Assembly (NCBI GenBank): GCA_013290035.1
Contig: JABCYT010000041.1
Span: 1-11,934 of the forward strand
Origin: Alphaproteobacteria bacterium
GTDB lineage: Bacteria; Pseudomonadota; Alphaproteobacteria; Reyranellales; Reyranellaceae
Direction of reading: 5' to 3'
Length of the DNA stretch: 11,934 bases
The notes under the pieces are model-generated. The model did not search any database and was not told the origin of the DNA. It saw nothing but the letters and a program-made list of their open reading frames with translations. Positions 1-7,672 of this stretch are shown one piece after another; positions within the stretch are counted from its first letter, which is position 1; every line of letters begins with the position of its first letter. The position numbers and the translations under genes are program-made.

Positions 1-297
1 ATCGTCGAGCTGGGGCCGGTCGAGGCGATCTACGGCCAACCGCAACACCCCTATACGCAGGCCCTGCTCTCGGCCCGGCCCTCGATGGATCCGCGCAAGC
101 GCACCAAGGAGGCGCCGATCCAGGGCGATCCGCCCAACCCGATCGATCCGCCGTCGGGCTGCCGCTTCCGCACGCGCTGCCCCTTCGCCGAAGACGTCTG
201 CGCCCGGGTCGAGCCGCCGCTCACCGAGACCGGCCGCCAGGCGGTCGCCTGCCACATGCGAATCGCCGGCTCCGGCCATTCGAAAGCGGCGGCCTGA
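1..297 (+). CDS. Peptide ABC transporter ATP-binding protein, DppF/OppF-like, C-terminal part (5' truncated)
   Basis: Only the last 98 residues are in the window; the reading frame is open from base 1 and stops at TGA 295-297. The visible part is the oligopeptide/dipeptide transporter C-terminal domain that follows the nucleotide-binding domain: an [12 protein letters not shown] stretch (residues 16-27 of the fragment), then a Pro-rich linker and four cysteines (54, 60, 67, 84) in the family pattern GC-x5-C-x6-C...AC. In some OppD homologues this cysteine set is reported to hold an iron-sulfur cluster; whether it does here is inference. The LLSARP and NPIDPPSGC segments resemble the F subunit (DppF/OppF) more than the D subunit. 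Such ATPases power import of peptides, nickel or related solutes through two permeases, which should lie upstream outside the window. Its stop is separated by one base from the ATG of the next ATPase, so the two are surely co-transcribed and probably form a heterodimer. The substrate cannot be told. Confidence 0.93.
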   Translation: MVELGPVEAIYGQPQHPYTQALLSARPSMDPRKRTKEAPIQGDPPNPIDPPSGCRFRTRCPFAEDVCARVEPPLTETGRQAVACHMRIAGSGHSKAAA

Positions 298-298
298 C

Positions 299-1261
299 AT
301 GAGCAATCTTCTGGAAGTCCGCGACCTCCACGTGGCCTTCGTCACGCCCGACCGCACCGTGCATGCGGTGAATGGCGTCAGCTTCGACCTCCGACGCGGC
401 GAGACGCTGGGCATCCTGGGCGAATCGGGCTCGGGCAAGAGCGTCACCCTGCGCTCGATCCTGCGGCTCCATCCCGAGCACCGCACGCGCTGGTCGGGCA
501 GCATCCGGGTCGAGGGCGACGAGGTGCTCGACATGGGCCCGCGCGCCCTGGGCGACCTGCGCGGCCAGCGGGTCGCCATGATCTTCCAGGAACCGGCGAC
601 GGCGTTCGATCCCGTCTTCACCATCGGTCACCAGATCGCCGAGACGGTGCAGCGCCACGCCGGCAAGAGCGAGGCCGACGCCTACAAGCGCGCCCGCGAG
701 CTTCTCGAGATGGTCCGCATCCCCTCGCCGGCGCAGCGGCTGAAAGCCTATCCGCACGAGATGTCGGGCGGCATGCGCCAGCGCGCCATGATCGCGCTGG
801 CACTCTCCTGCAATCCCAGCCTGCTGCTGGCCGACGAACCGACCACGGCGCTCGACGCGACGGTGCAGATCCAGGTTCTCCTCCTGATCAGGGAATTGCA
901 GCGCGAGTTCGACCTGGGCGTGATCTTCGTGACCCACGACATCGGTGTGGCGGTCGAGGTCTCCGACCGCATCGGCGTCATGTATGCCGGCAAGATCGTC
1001 GAGCTGGCCGGGGTCGAGCAGATGGTCGATGCGCCCCAGCATCCCTACAGTCGCGGCCTGCTCGCCTCGACGGTGCATGACGGCATGCGCGGCCAGCGGC
1101 TGGAAGCCATCCCGGGCGCGCCGCCCGATCTCGGCGAGGTGCCGACAGGCTGCAGCTTCGCGCCGCGCTGCAAGTTCGTGCGGCCGGATTGCGTCGCGGC
1201 ACCGCCCGATCTTCGGGCGACCGGTCAAAGTCATCTGGTGCGCTGCGTGCTAGCAGCTTAG
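299..1261 (+). CDS. Peptide ABC transporter ATP-binding protein, DppD/OppD-like
   Basis: Complete 320-residue cytoplasmic ATPase subunit of a peptide/opine/nickel-family ABC importer. Domains in order: nucleotide-binding domain (about 5-235) with Walker A GESGSGKS (41-48), Q-loop Gln97 (IFQEP), signature MSGGMRQR (155-162), Walker B LLLADEP (175-181), D-loop (ALD) and H-loop His213 (VTHD); then the oligopeptide C-terminal domain with HPYSRGLL (248-255), an IPGAPP segment and cysteines 285, 291, 298 and 316. All catalytic residues are intact and the length is normal for DppD/OppD. The ATG lies one base after the upstream ATPase stop and no strong Shine-Dalgarno is visible, so translational coupling is likely. 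The IPGxxP tail marks it as the D-type partner, which makes the gene order F then D, the reverse of E. coli dppDF. It is the last gene of its operon: a small hairpin follows and the next gene has its own spacing. Confidence 0.96.
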   Translation: MSNLLEVRDLHVAFVTPDRTVHAVNGVSFDLRRGETLGILGESGSGKSVTLRSILRLHPEHRTRWSGSIRVEGDEVLDMGPRALGDLRGQRVAMIFQEPATAFDPVFTIGHQIAETVQRHAGKSEADAYKRARELLEMVRIPSPAQRLKAYPHEMSGGMRQRAMIALALSCNPSLLLADEPTTALDATVQIQVLLLIRELQREFDLGVIFVTHDIGVAVEVSDRIGVMYAGKIVELAGVEQMVDAPQHPYSRGLLASTVHDGMRGQRLEAIPGAPPDLGEVPTGCSFAPRCKFVRPDCVAAPPDLRATGQSHLVRCVLAA

Positions 1262-1264
1262 CCA

Positions 1265-1281
1265 CAACCGAAGGTCGGTTG
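1265..1281 (+). terminator. Small inverted repeat after the ABC operon
   Basis: CAACCG (1265-1270) and CGGTTG (1276-1281) form a perfect 6-bp stem with a 5-base loop directly after the transporter stop codon. No T-run follows, so intrinsic termination is doubtful; it may instead mark the mRNA 3' end. The rest of the 54-base gap shows no clear promoter, and only a poor ribosome binding site precedes the ATPase ATG at 1316. Confidence 0.35.
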
Positions 1282-1315
1282 CTGCCCTCCAGATGGTGCG
1301 GCAGGCTCGGCTTCG

Positions 1316-2506
1316 ATGAGCCTCGTTGTCCGCGAGATCCACGCTTCCAGCTATCGGTCTCTGCGGTCGATTCGCTTTCCGACAGGACGACTGACCGTCT
1401 TCGTCGGCCCCAATGGCGTGGGAAAGACCAACCTCTATCGAGTGCTGCAATTGCTGCAGGCGGCGGCCGGCGGAACCCTATCGCGCGAGCTTGCTGCCGA
1501 GGGCGGCATGCAGTCGGCCTTATGGGCCGGGCGTCGGCGGGCGGGACAAGCGGCACGCATTGTCCTCTCGGCAGGCTTCGGCGAAGCATCCGGTTCGAAC
1601 GATGTGGCAGCAGAAGCCGCCCATTCGTACCAGGTCGAAGCGGGAGTTATTTATTCGTACCGGACCGAAGCAGGCCTGCCTTCTCCCTGCGTGCCCGACG
1701 CCTTCCCGCTTGAACCGCAAATCAAGGAAGAGGCGCTGTTCTTTCATCATCGAGGCCGTGCCACAAAATTGCTCGAGCGGCGCGGGCCGGCCGTCATCGC
1801 GCGCGACAGGGAAGGAAATCGAGCCGAAGTCAGCAGGACTCTGCTGGCATCGGAAACTGCCTTGGGCGCCTTTGACGAACCGCAGCGGTTTCCCGTAGTG
1901 CATGCGCTGCGACAAACCATGCTCGATTGGCGTTTTTATCACAGGCTGCGGACCGACGCTGACTCGACCCTGCGCCGGCCGTGCCTCGCGGTGACGAGTC
2001 CGACGATGGCATCCGACGGATCGAACCTCGCAGCCGTGTTCGCGACCCTGGTGCATATCCGCAAGGAGACCGTCGACCTTGATCGGGCCATCGATGACGC
2101 GTTCCCAGGAGCCACTCTCTCGGTACCGCTGCCGGAGCGGGACGCCTCGTTCGGAATGGTGCTGCCCGATCATCCTCGCCGCGTGTTCCAGGCAGCGGAG
2201 CTTTCGGACGGCACGCTGCGCTATCTTTCGCTCGCCGGCGCGCTTCTGGCGCTGCGTCTGCCGGCCTTCGTGGCCTTGAACGAACCCGAGAGCAGCCTGC
2301 ATCCCGATCTGCTCGAGCCGCTGGCGCGCCTCATCGTGAAGGCCGCCGAGCGAACGCAGATCTGGCTGGTCACCCACTCCGAGCGATTGGCGGCTGCCTT
2401 GGCCAAGCATGGTCAAGTGCAACCACGCACCGTGATCAAGAAGGAAGGCGAGACCTGGATCGAGGGGCTGAAGCAAATCGGCAGCTTCGCCGATGAAGAC
2501 GACTAA
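1316..2506 (+). CDS. RecF/SMC-like AAA family ATPase (COG4637-type predicted ATPase)
   Basis: A 396-residue ABC-fold ATPase of the SMC/RecF/OLD superfamily. Visible parts: N-terminal strand 'SSYRSLRSI' typical of RecF-like proteins; Walker A GPNGVGKT (31-38) with Asn39; a beta-rich insert (about 70-180) carrying the family segment GLPSP...KEEALFF; an ABC-type signature ELSDGTLRYLSL (295-306); Walker B FVALNEPESSLHP (318-330); and a switch His at LVTHSE (351-356). Walker B has Asn322 where most relatives have Asp, while the catalytic Glu323 is kept; I believe LNEPE is usual in this subfamily but cannot check. There is no zinc hook, long coiled coil, TOPRIM nuclease or other effector domain, so it is not an OLD nuclease or a complete defence ATPase. 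Its function is unknown; DNA or nucleoprotein handling is the usual guess for the superfamily. The ATG at 1316 is the first plausible start before the conserved N-terminus, but its ribosome binding site is weak. It stands alone between the transporter and dnaJ and runs head-on into dnaJ. Residues 103-122 are an internal duplication. Confidence 0.9.
   Translation: MSLVVREIHASSYRSLRSIRFPTGRLTVFVGPNGVGKTNLYRVLQLLQAAAGGTLSRELAAEGGMQSALWAGRRRAGQAARIVLSAGFGEASGSNDVAAEAAHSYQVEAGVIYSYRTEAGLPSPCVPDAFPLEPQIKEEALFFHHRGRATKLLERRGPAVIARDREGNRAEVSRTLLASETALGAFDEPQRFPVVHALRQTMLDWRFYHRLRTDADSTLRRPCLAVTSPTMASDGSNLAAVFATLVHIRKETVDLDRAIDDAFPGATLSVPLPERDASFGMVLPDHPRRVFQAAELSDGTLRYLSLAGALLALRLPAFVALNEPESSLHPDLLEPLARLIVKAAERTQIWLVTHSERLAAALAKHGQVQPRTVIKKEGETWIEGLKQIGSFADEDD
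1623..1682 (+). repeat. Imperfect 30-bp tandem duplication inside the ATPase gene
   Basis: Bases 1623-1652 and 1653-1682 align without gaps; both begin ATTCGTACC and share CGAAGC at the same offset. In frame they give two 10-residue units, HSYQVEAGVI (103-112) and YSYRTEAGLP (113-122). The second unit leads into the family-conserved GLPSP segment, so the first is the likely extra copy. The duplication preserves the reading frame. Confidence 0.75.
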
Positions 2507-2518
2507 CCCCTAGTCGTC
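2498..2518. terminator. Palindrome containing both convergent stop codons (ATPase / dnaJ)
   Basis: GACGACTA (2498-2505) and TAGTCGTC (2511-2518) are perfect inverted repeats with a 5-base ACCCC loop. The left arm holds codons Asp-Asp and most of TAA of the plus-strand ATPase; the right arm, read on the minus strand, holds Asp-Asp and ends next to the TAG of dnaJ. Either transcript could form the 8-bp hairpin. No T-run follows on either strand, so bidirectional termination is only a possibility, but no other terminator space exists: the stops are three bases apart. Confidence 0.5.
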
Positions 2519-3643
2519 GCCGCCGAACATCTCCTTCACCTTGCTGAAGAAGCCTTCGGATTCGGGGCTGGTCTTGCCGGCCTTCTCGAATTCCTTGAGC
2601 AGCTCCTTCTGCTTGGCCGTGAGGTTGACCGGTGTCTCGACGTTGATCTCGATGTACATGTCGCCGCGCTGGCTGGAGCGCACGATCGGCATGCCCTTGC
2701 CACGCAGGCGGAACTGGTGGCCGCCCTGGGCGCCGGACGGGATGTTGATGCGCGCCATCTTGCCGTCCAAGGTCGGCACCTCGATGTTGCCGCCTAGCGT
2801 GGCCTGCACCATGGAGATCGGCACGCGGCAATGCACGTCGGCGCCCTCGCGCTCGAACAGCTGGTGGCGCCGCACCGACAGGAAGACGTAGAGATCGCCG
2901 GCTGGCCCGCCACGCGCGCCCGCTTCGCCCTCGCCGGAAAGCCGGATGCGCGTGCCGTCCTCGACGCCGGACGGGATGTTGACCTTCAGGGTCTTGTCGC
3001 GCCGTGCGCGGCCTTGGCCGGCGCAGCTGCGGCACGGCTTGTCGATCACCTGGCCCGCGCCGTGGCAGGTGTGGCAGGTGCGCTCGACGGTGAAGAAGCC
3101 CTGCTGGGCGCGCAGCCGGCCGCGGCCGTGGCAGGTCGCGCACTGTTGCGGCTTGGAACCGGCCTCGGCGCCGCTGCCATGGCAGACCTCGCAGGCCACC
3201 GAGCTCGGCACGCGCACCGTGGCTTCGGTGCCTGCATAGGCCTGTTCCAGGGTGATCTCGAGATTGAAGCGCAGGTCCTGGCCGCGCATGTCGGCGCGTC
3301 CGCCGCGCCCGCGCTGACCGCCGGCGCCGAACATCTCCTCGAAGATGTCGCCGAACACCGAGCCGAAATCGAAGCCCTGGCCCTGGAACGGGCCGCCCGG
3401 TCCGCCGGGTCCCGCGGCGCCCTCGAAGGCGGCGGGTCCGTAGCGGTCGTAGGCCGCGCGCTTCTCCGGATCCTTCAGGATATCGTAGGCGTGATTGATG
3501 TTCTTGAACTGCTTCTCGGACTCTTCGTCGCCGTCATTGCGGTCCGGATGATGCTGCATGGCGAGCTTGCGGAACGCCTTCTTGAGATCGTCGGCGCTCG
3601 CCGTCCGGCTCACTCCGAGCAGCTCGTAATAGTCCTGCGACAT
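2510..3643 (-). CDS. dnaJ: Chaperone protein DnaJ (Hsp40, type I)
   Basis: The 377-residue co-chaperone delivers unfolded clients to DnaK and stimulates its ATPase in the cytoplasm. All type I parts are present in order: J domain (about 3-70) with the HPD motif at 32-34; Gly/Phe-rich linker (about 72-118); zinc-binding domain with four CxxCxGxG repeats, [24 protein letters not shown] and CRSCAGQG (cysteines 151/154, 168/171, 190/193, 204/207); then the client-binding C-terminal domains ending in a [10 protein letters not shown] tail. Length and motifs are standard, with nothing missing. It starts at ATG 3643, 88 bases downstream of the dnaK stop on the same strand, and no separate promoter is evident, so it is expected to be read from the dnaK heat-shock promoter through the hairpin at 3682-3707. 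That hairpin could set the DnaK:DnaJ ratio. Its stop lies three bases from that of the convergent ATPase gene. Confidence 0.98.
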   Translation of the reverse strand: MSQDYYELLGVSRTASADDLKKAFRKLAMQHHPDRNDGDEESEKQFKNINHAYDILKDPEKRAAYDRYGPAAFEGAAGPGGPGGPFQGQGFDFGSVFGDIFEEMFGAGGQRGRGGRADMRGQDLRFNLEITLEQAYAGTEATVRVPSSVACEVCHGSGAEAGSKPQQCATCHGRGRLRAQQGFFTVERTCHTCHGAGQVIDKPCRSCAGQGRARRDKTLKVNIPSGVEDGTRIRLSGEGEAGARGGPAGDLYVFLSVRRHQLFEREGADVHCRVPISMVQATLGGNIEVPTLDGKMARINIPSGAQGGHQFRLRGKGMPIVRSSQRGDMYIEINVETPVNLTAKQKELLKEFEKAGKTSPESEGFFSKVKEMFGGDD

Positions 3644-3681
3644 ACGCTCTACGCAGCCCCCACTTGCCGCCGCTTATAGGT

Positions 3682-3707
3682 CGGCCTCCCGCTTACGCGG
3701 GAGGCCG
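3682..3707 (-). promoter_or_regulatory. Intercistronic hairpin between dnaK and dnaJ
   Basis: Perfect 11-bp GC-rich stem (3682-3692 with 3697-3707; core GGCCTCCCGC) closed by a 4-base loop, in the 88-base gap between dnaK and dnaJ. On the minus-strand transcript no U-run follows, so full intrinsic termination is unlikely. A hairpin here could protect the dnaK 3' end or attenuate read-through so that dnaK outnumbers dnaJ; that is inference. The CTCCCGC-loop-GCGGGAG core also resembles dispersed REP-like palindromes of alphaproteobacterial intergenic regions, so it might be one copy of such a repeat. Confidence 0.7.
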
Positions 3708-3731
3708 GTTCGTCTTCGTTTTCGTACCGGC

Positions 3732-5678
<1,947 letters not shown>

Positions 5679-5779
5679 GACTGTTCTCTCTTCCCTTGGC
5701 AGGTCGGCTTGGCCCCATAAGGCGCCGTGCCGCCCCCCGAAACGATGTTACCTGCCGGAAAAACCGGGTCAGGACAGGG

Positions 5780-5810
5780 GCTATATAGGTCCTATAGGGC
5801 AGCCTGCAAT
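5780..5810 (-). promoter_or_regulatory. Predicted RpoH (sigma-32) type promoter of dnaK
   Basis: On the minus strand ATTG (5810-5807), then 17 bases, then CCTATATAGC (5789-5780). This matches the alphaproteobacterial heat-shock consensus CTTG-N17/18-CYTATNTNNG except at the first and last bases. The same segment also offers a sigma-70-like reading, TTGCAG-N16-TATATA. The start of transcription would fall near 5774, giving a leader of roughly 95 bases. CTATAGG and CCTATATAG within the -10 area form a near-palindrome. No CIRCE element is present in the leader. Confidence 0.65.
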
Positions 5811-5823
5811 GGACCAGAGGCCC

Positions 5824-5846
5824 TAAAAATGCGGAATCTGCCGCAA
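5824..5846 (-). terminator. Short intrinsic terminator after grpE
   Basis: On the minus strand TGCGG-CAGATT-CCGCA (5845-5830) is a perfect 5-bp stem with a 6-base loop, followed at once by TTTTT (5829-5825). It lies between the grpE stop and the dnaK promoter, so grpE transcripts could end here while dnaK starts afresh about 50 bases on. The stem is short, so some read-through into dnaK is expected. Confidence 0.55.
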
Positions 5847-5912
5847 CCCGGGGCTTTCGGCGATCAGGCCGCAGCGCGCCTGGGGCCGCGGCGAGCCCCC
5901 TGGTTCGGGTCC

Positions 5913-6509
5913 CTAGTTTTCGTTGCTGGGGGCACGGGCGGCGGAGCCGCCCTTGGACACCGCCACCATGGCCGCGCGCAGCAAGCGTCCCGCGATCAGG
6001 TAGCCGGGCGCCAGCTCCTGGACGACCGTGCCGGCCGGAACGGTCGGGTCCTGCACTTCCATCATCGCCTGGTGGAACTCGGCGTTGAACGGCCGGCCAA
6101 GCGACTCGATGCGCTTGATGCCATGGCGTTCCAGGACCGACTGCAGCTCGCGCTCGGTGGCCTGCACGCCCACGATCACGTTGCGCAGCGCCGGATCGAT
6201 CGCATCGGCATCGTCGGGCAACGCCGAAAGCGCGCGCCCCAGATTGTCGGCAACCGAGAGGATGTCCTTGGCGAACCGTTCGATGCCGAACTTGCGCTCG
6301 CGTTCGATGTCCTGCTGGGCGCGGCGGCGCACGTTCTGCGCCTCGGCGAGGGCGCGCAGGAGCTTGTCCTGCAGGTCGGCCTTCTCGGCCTGCAATTGCT
6401 CCACTTCGGCCGCCACGCCTTCCGGCTTGGGCGGAATATCCAGGTTCGGATCGGACGTCTCGACCGGCATCTCAGCCGGGGCGCCGCCCGCGGTTGGATC
6501 GCTGGCCAT
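5913..6509 (-). CDS. grpE: Nucleotide exchange factor GrpE
   Basis: The 198-residue GrpE is a cytoplasmic homodimer that releases ADP from DnaK and acts as the thermosensor of the chaperone cycle. It has a low-complexity acidic/Pro N-terminus (1-32), a long dimerising helix (about 33-90, rich in heptad-like Leu/Ala/Glu and containing AEAQNVRRRAQQD), a four-helix part (about 95-135), and the C-terminal beta wing with NAEFHQAMMEV and the family signature GRLLRAAMVAVSKG (174-187). The length is typical. The ATG at 6509 has an AGGGA ribosome binding site about seven bases upstream. In many alphaproteobacteria grpE follows the repressor gene hrcA; here no hrcA is present, and grpE instead lies 234 bases upstream of dnaK on the same strand, with its own heat-shock-like promoter and a terminator. 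Confidence 0.98.
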   Translation of the reverse strand: MASDPTAGGAPAEMPVETSDPNLDIPPKPEGVAAEVEQLQAEKADLQDKLLRALAEAQNVRRRAQQDIERERKFGIERFAKDILSVADNLGRALSALPDDADAIDPALRNVIVGVQATERELQSVLERHGIKRIESLGRPFNAEFHQAMMEVQDPTVPAGTVVQELAPGYLIAGRLLRAAMVAVSKGGSAARAPSNEN

Positions 6510-6546
6510 ACGTTATCCCTAGTGTCAGTGGTTTCTTTCGGCGGCC

Positions 6547-6578
6547 TTCACTTAGGGACGACCGCGCCCGGGGTCAAC
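6547..6578 (-). promoter_or_regulatory. Predicted RpoH-type promoter of grpE
   Basis: On the minus strand GTTG (6578-6575), an 18-base spacer, then CCTAAGTGAA (6556-6547). It fits the alphaproteobacterial RpoH pattern (CTTG-N17/18-CYTATNTNNG) at 3 of 4 bases in the -35 and at C, Y, T, A and the later T in the -10. The expected start is near 6541, about 30 bases before the grpE ATG. It is weaker than the dnaK site, but the position and gene identity support it. Confidence 0.5.
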
Positions 6579-6603
6579 CTCCCTCGTCCGTCGCCGGCCC
6601 GCG

Positions 6604-7659
6604 TCAGACCGCCTCCAGCGGGGCATGGAGCCTGGTGCCGCGCACGATGATGCCGCCGCGGTCGCCGATCGTGACCGACCCGTAGCGCTGGGCGAAGGCC
6701 TCGGGCAGCGGCCGCGCGCCCGATGCCGCAAGCCACAGGCGCAGCAGATGGCGCCGCCGCTCGGGCTCGGGCCAGTCGACGAAGCCGGTGCGGTCGTGCA
6801 GCATTGTATGGTTGTGGACGAGCTGCACGTCGCCCGGCTTGAACTCCATGAACATGTGCAGCCTGGGATCGTTGGCCAGGGAATCGAACAGGTCGAGCGC
6901 CTCGACATGCGCGGGCGTCAGGCGGGGCGCGTCGGCGAAGCGCTGGGCGGTGTCGATGTACTGGCGCTGGTAGATCGCGGTGAGGAAGCCCTTGTGCCAG
7001 CTGAACGTCGGAATCTGGAAATAGGGCTTCTGGCCTTCCGGCACCTCGCCGCGGCGGTCGGTGGCCACCGGCTCGAACAGCAGCTTCAACAGGTCGGGCC
7101 GGCGGCGGCGCATTTCGTTGAAGATCGTGGTCGAGCTCACCAGCGCCGACAGGCCGCCGGACTGCGCCGTCTTGAGGCACAGCAGGCCGACGATGTCGCA
7201 TGAGTCGGTGTGATAGGTCTGGCGCTCGTTGGTCTGGTAGATGCGCACATTGGGGTCGTGCACATCGAGCCCGAGATCCTGGACGTGGCCCAGCACATGG
7301 CCCTTGCCGTTCTGCGAGCGCGCGCTGCCGAGATGGCTGCCCAGCCCGAAGAACGCCGTCGCCGCCTCGCGCATCGACCAGCGCTCGACGGGCAGGCCGC
7401 GCATCAGCAGGAAGCCGCGGCCCGCCAGCACTTCATCCCGCACGCGCCCGGCGAGCTTGGGCCCGAGCATGGGCAACGGGAAGTCGCGGGCCGTGATCGC
7501 GGCGATCTCGGCATCGCGCGCGGTCAACGCCTTGGTCGCCGTCTCGACCTCGCCGATCTCGGCGGGGCTGAGCGGCATCAGCCAATCGCAGCGCCCGGAC
7601 ATCTCCGGCCCGTACCAGGCGGCCGCGCCGGTCTGTTCTGGTGGCAGCTCGAACGACAT
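6604..7659 (-). CDS. TauD/TfdA-family Fe(II)/2-oxoglutarate-dependent dioxygenase
   Basis: A 351-residue oxygenase of the TauD/TfdA family, which couples oxidation of 2-oxoglutarate to hydroxylation of a small substrate (taurine, butyrobetaine, herbicides and others in known members). The double-stranded beta-helix core carries the iron triad: the HTD motif at His150-Asp152 (context TYHTDSCD) and distal His288 (MLHDRTGF). Arg307 in HLLRLWL is the likely 2-oxoglutarate anchor. The family segment FGLGSHLG lies upstream of the HTD motif. No signal peptide is seen, so it is cytoplasmic. An upstream in-frame ATG at 7716 would overlap the preceding gene by 44 bases and lacks a ribosome binding site; I chose ATG 7659 because AGGGA lies six bases upstream of it and the overlap disappears. 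It begins 13 bases after the proline iminopeptidase stop, so the two are probably co-transcribed. The substrate is unknown; the neighbour suggests peptide- or amino-acid-derived compounds, which is only inference. Confidence 0.92.
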   Translation of the reverse strand: MSFELPPEQTGAAAWYGPEMSGRCDWLMPLSPAEIGEVETATKALTARDAEIAAITARDFPLPMLGPKLAGRVRDEVLAGRGFLLMRGLPVERWSMREAATAFFGLGSHLGSARSQNGKGHVLGHVQDLGLDVHDPNVRIYQTNERQTYHTDSCDIVGLLCLKTAQSGGLSALVSSTTIFNEMRRRRPDLLKLLFEPVATDRRGEVPEGQKPYFQIPTFSWHKGFLTAIYQRQYIDTAQRFADAPRLTPAHVEALDLFDSLANDPRLHMFMEFKPGDVQLVHNHTMLHDRTGFVDWPEPERRRHLLRLWLAASGARPLPEAFAQRYGSVTIGDRGGIIVRGTRLHAPLEAV

Positions 7660-7672
7660 GGCGATCCCTAAC

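Noticed and set aside
221..1234. Minus-strand 337-residue frame opposite the ABC ATPase
   Set aside because: Shadow of the real ATPase gene; the His/Arg/Asp-rich translation shows no recognisable motif.
1316..2506. Anti-phage defence ATPase (OLD/Gabija-like or retron-like system)
   Set aside because: No TOPRIM nuclease domain, helicase, reverse transcriptase, toxin or other effector gene lies next to it; its neighbours are a transporter and dnaJ.
5679..5912. Possible CIRCE operator for HrcA upstream of dnaK
   Set aside because: No TTAGCACTC-N9-GAGTGCTAA-like inverted repeat is present; the AT-rich palindrome there fits the promoter -10 instead.
5727..6650. Plus-strand 307-residue frame opposite grpE
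   Set aside because: Antisense shadow over grpE and its leader, including the dnaK promoter; no motif.
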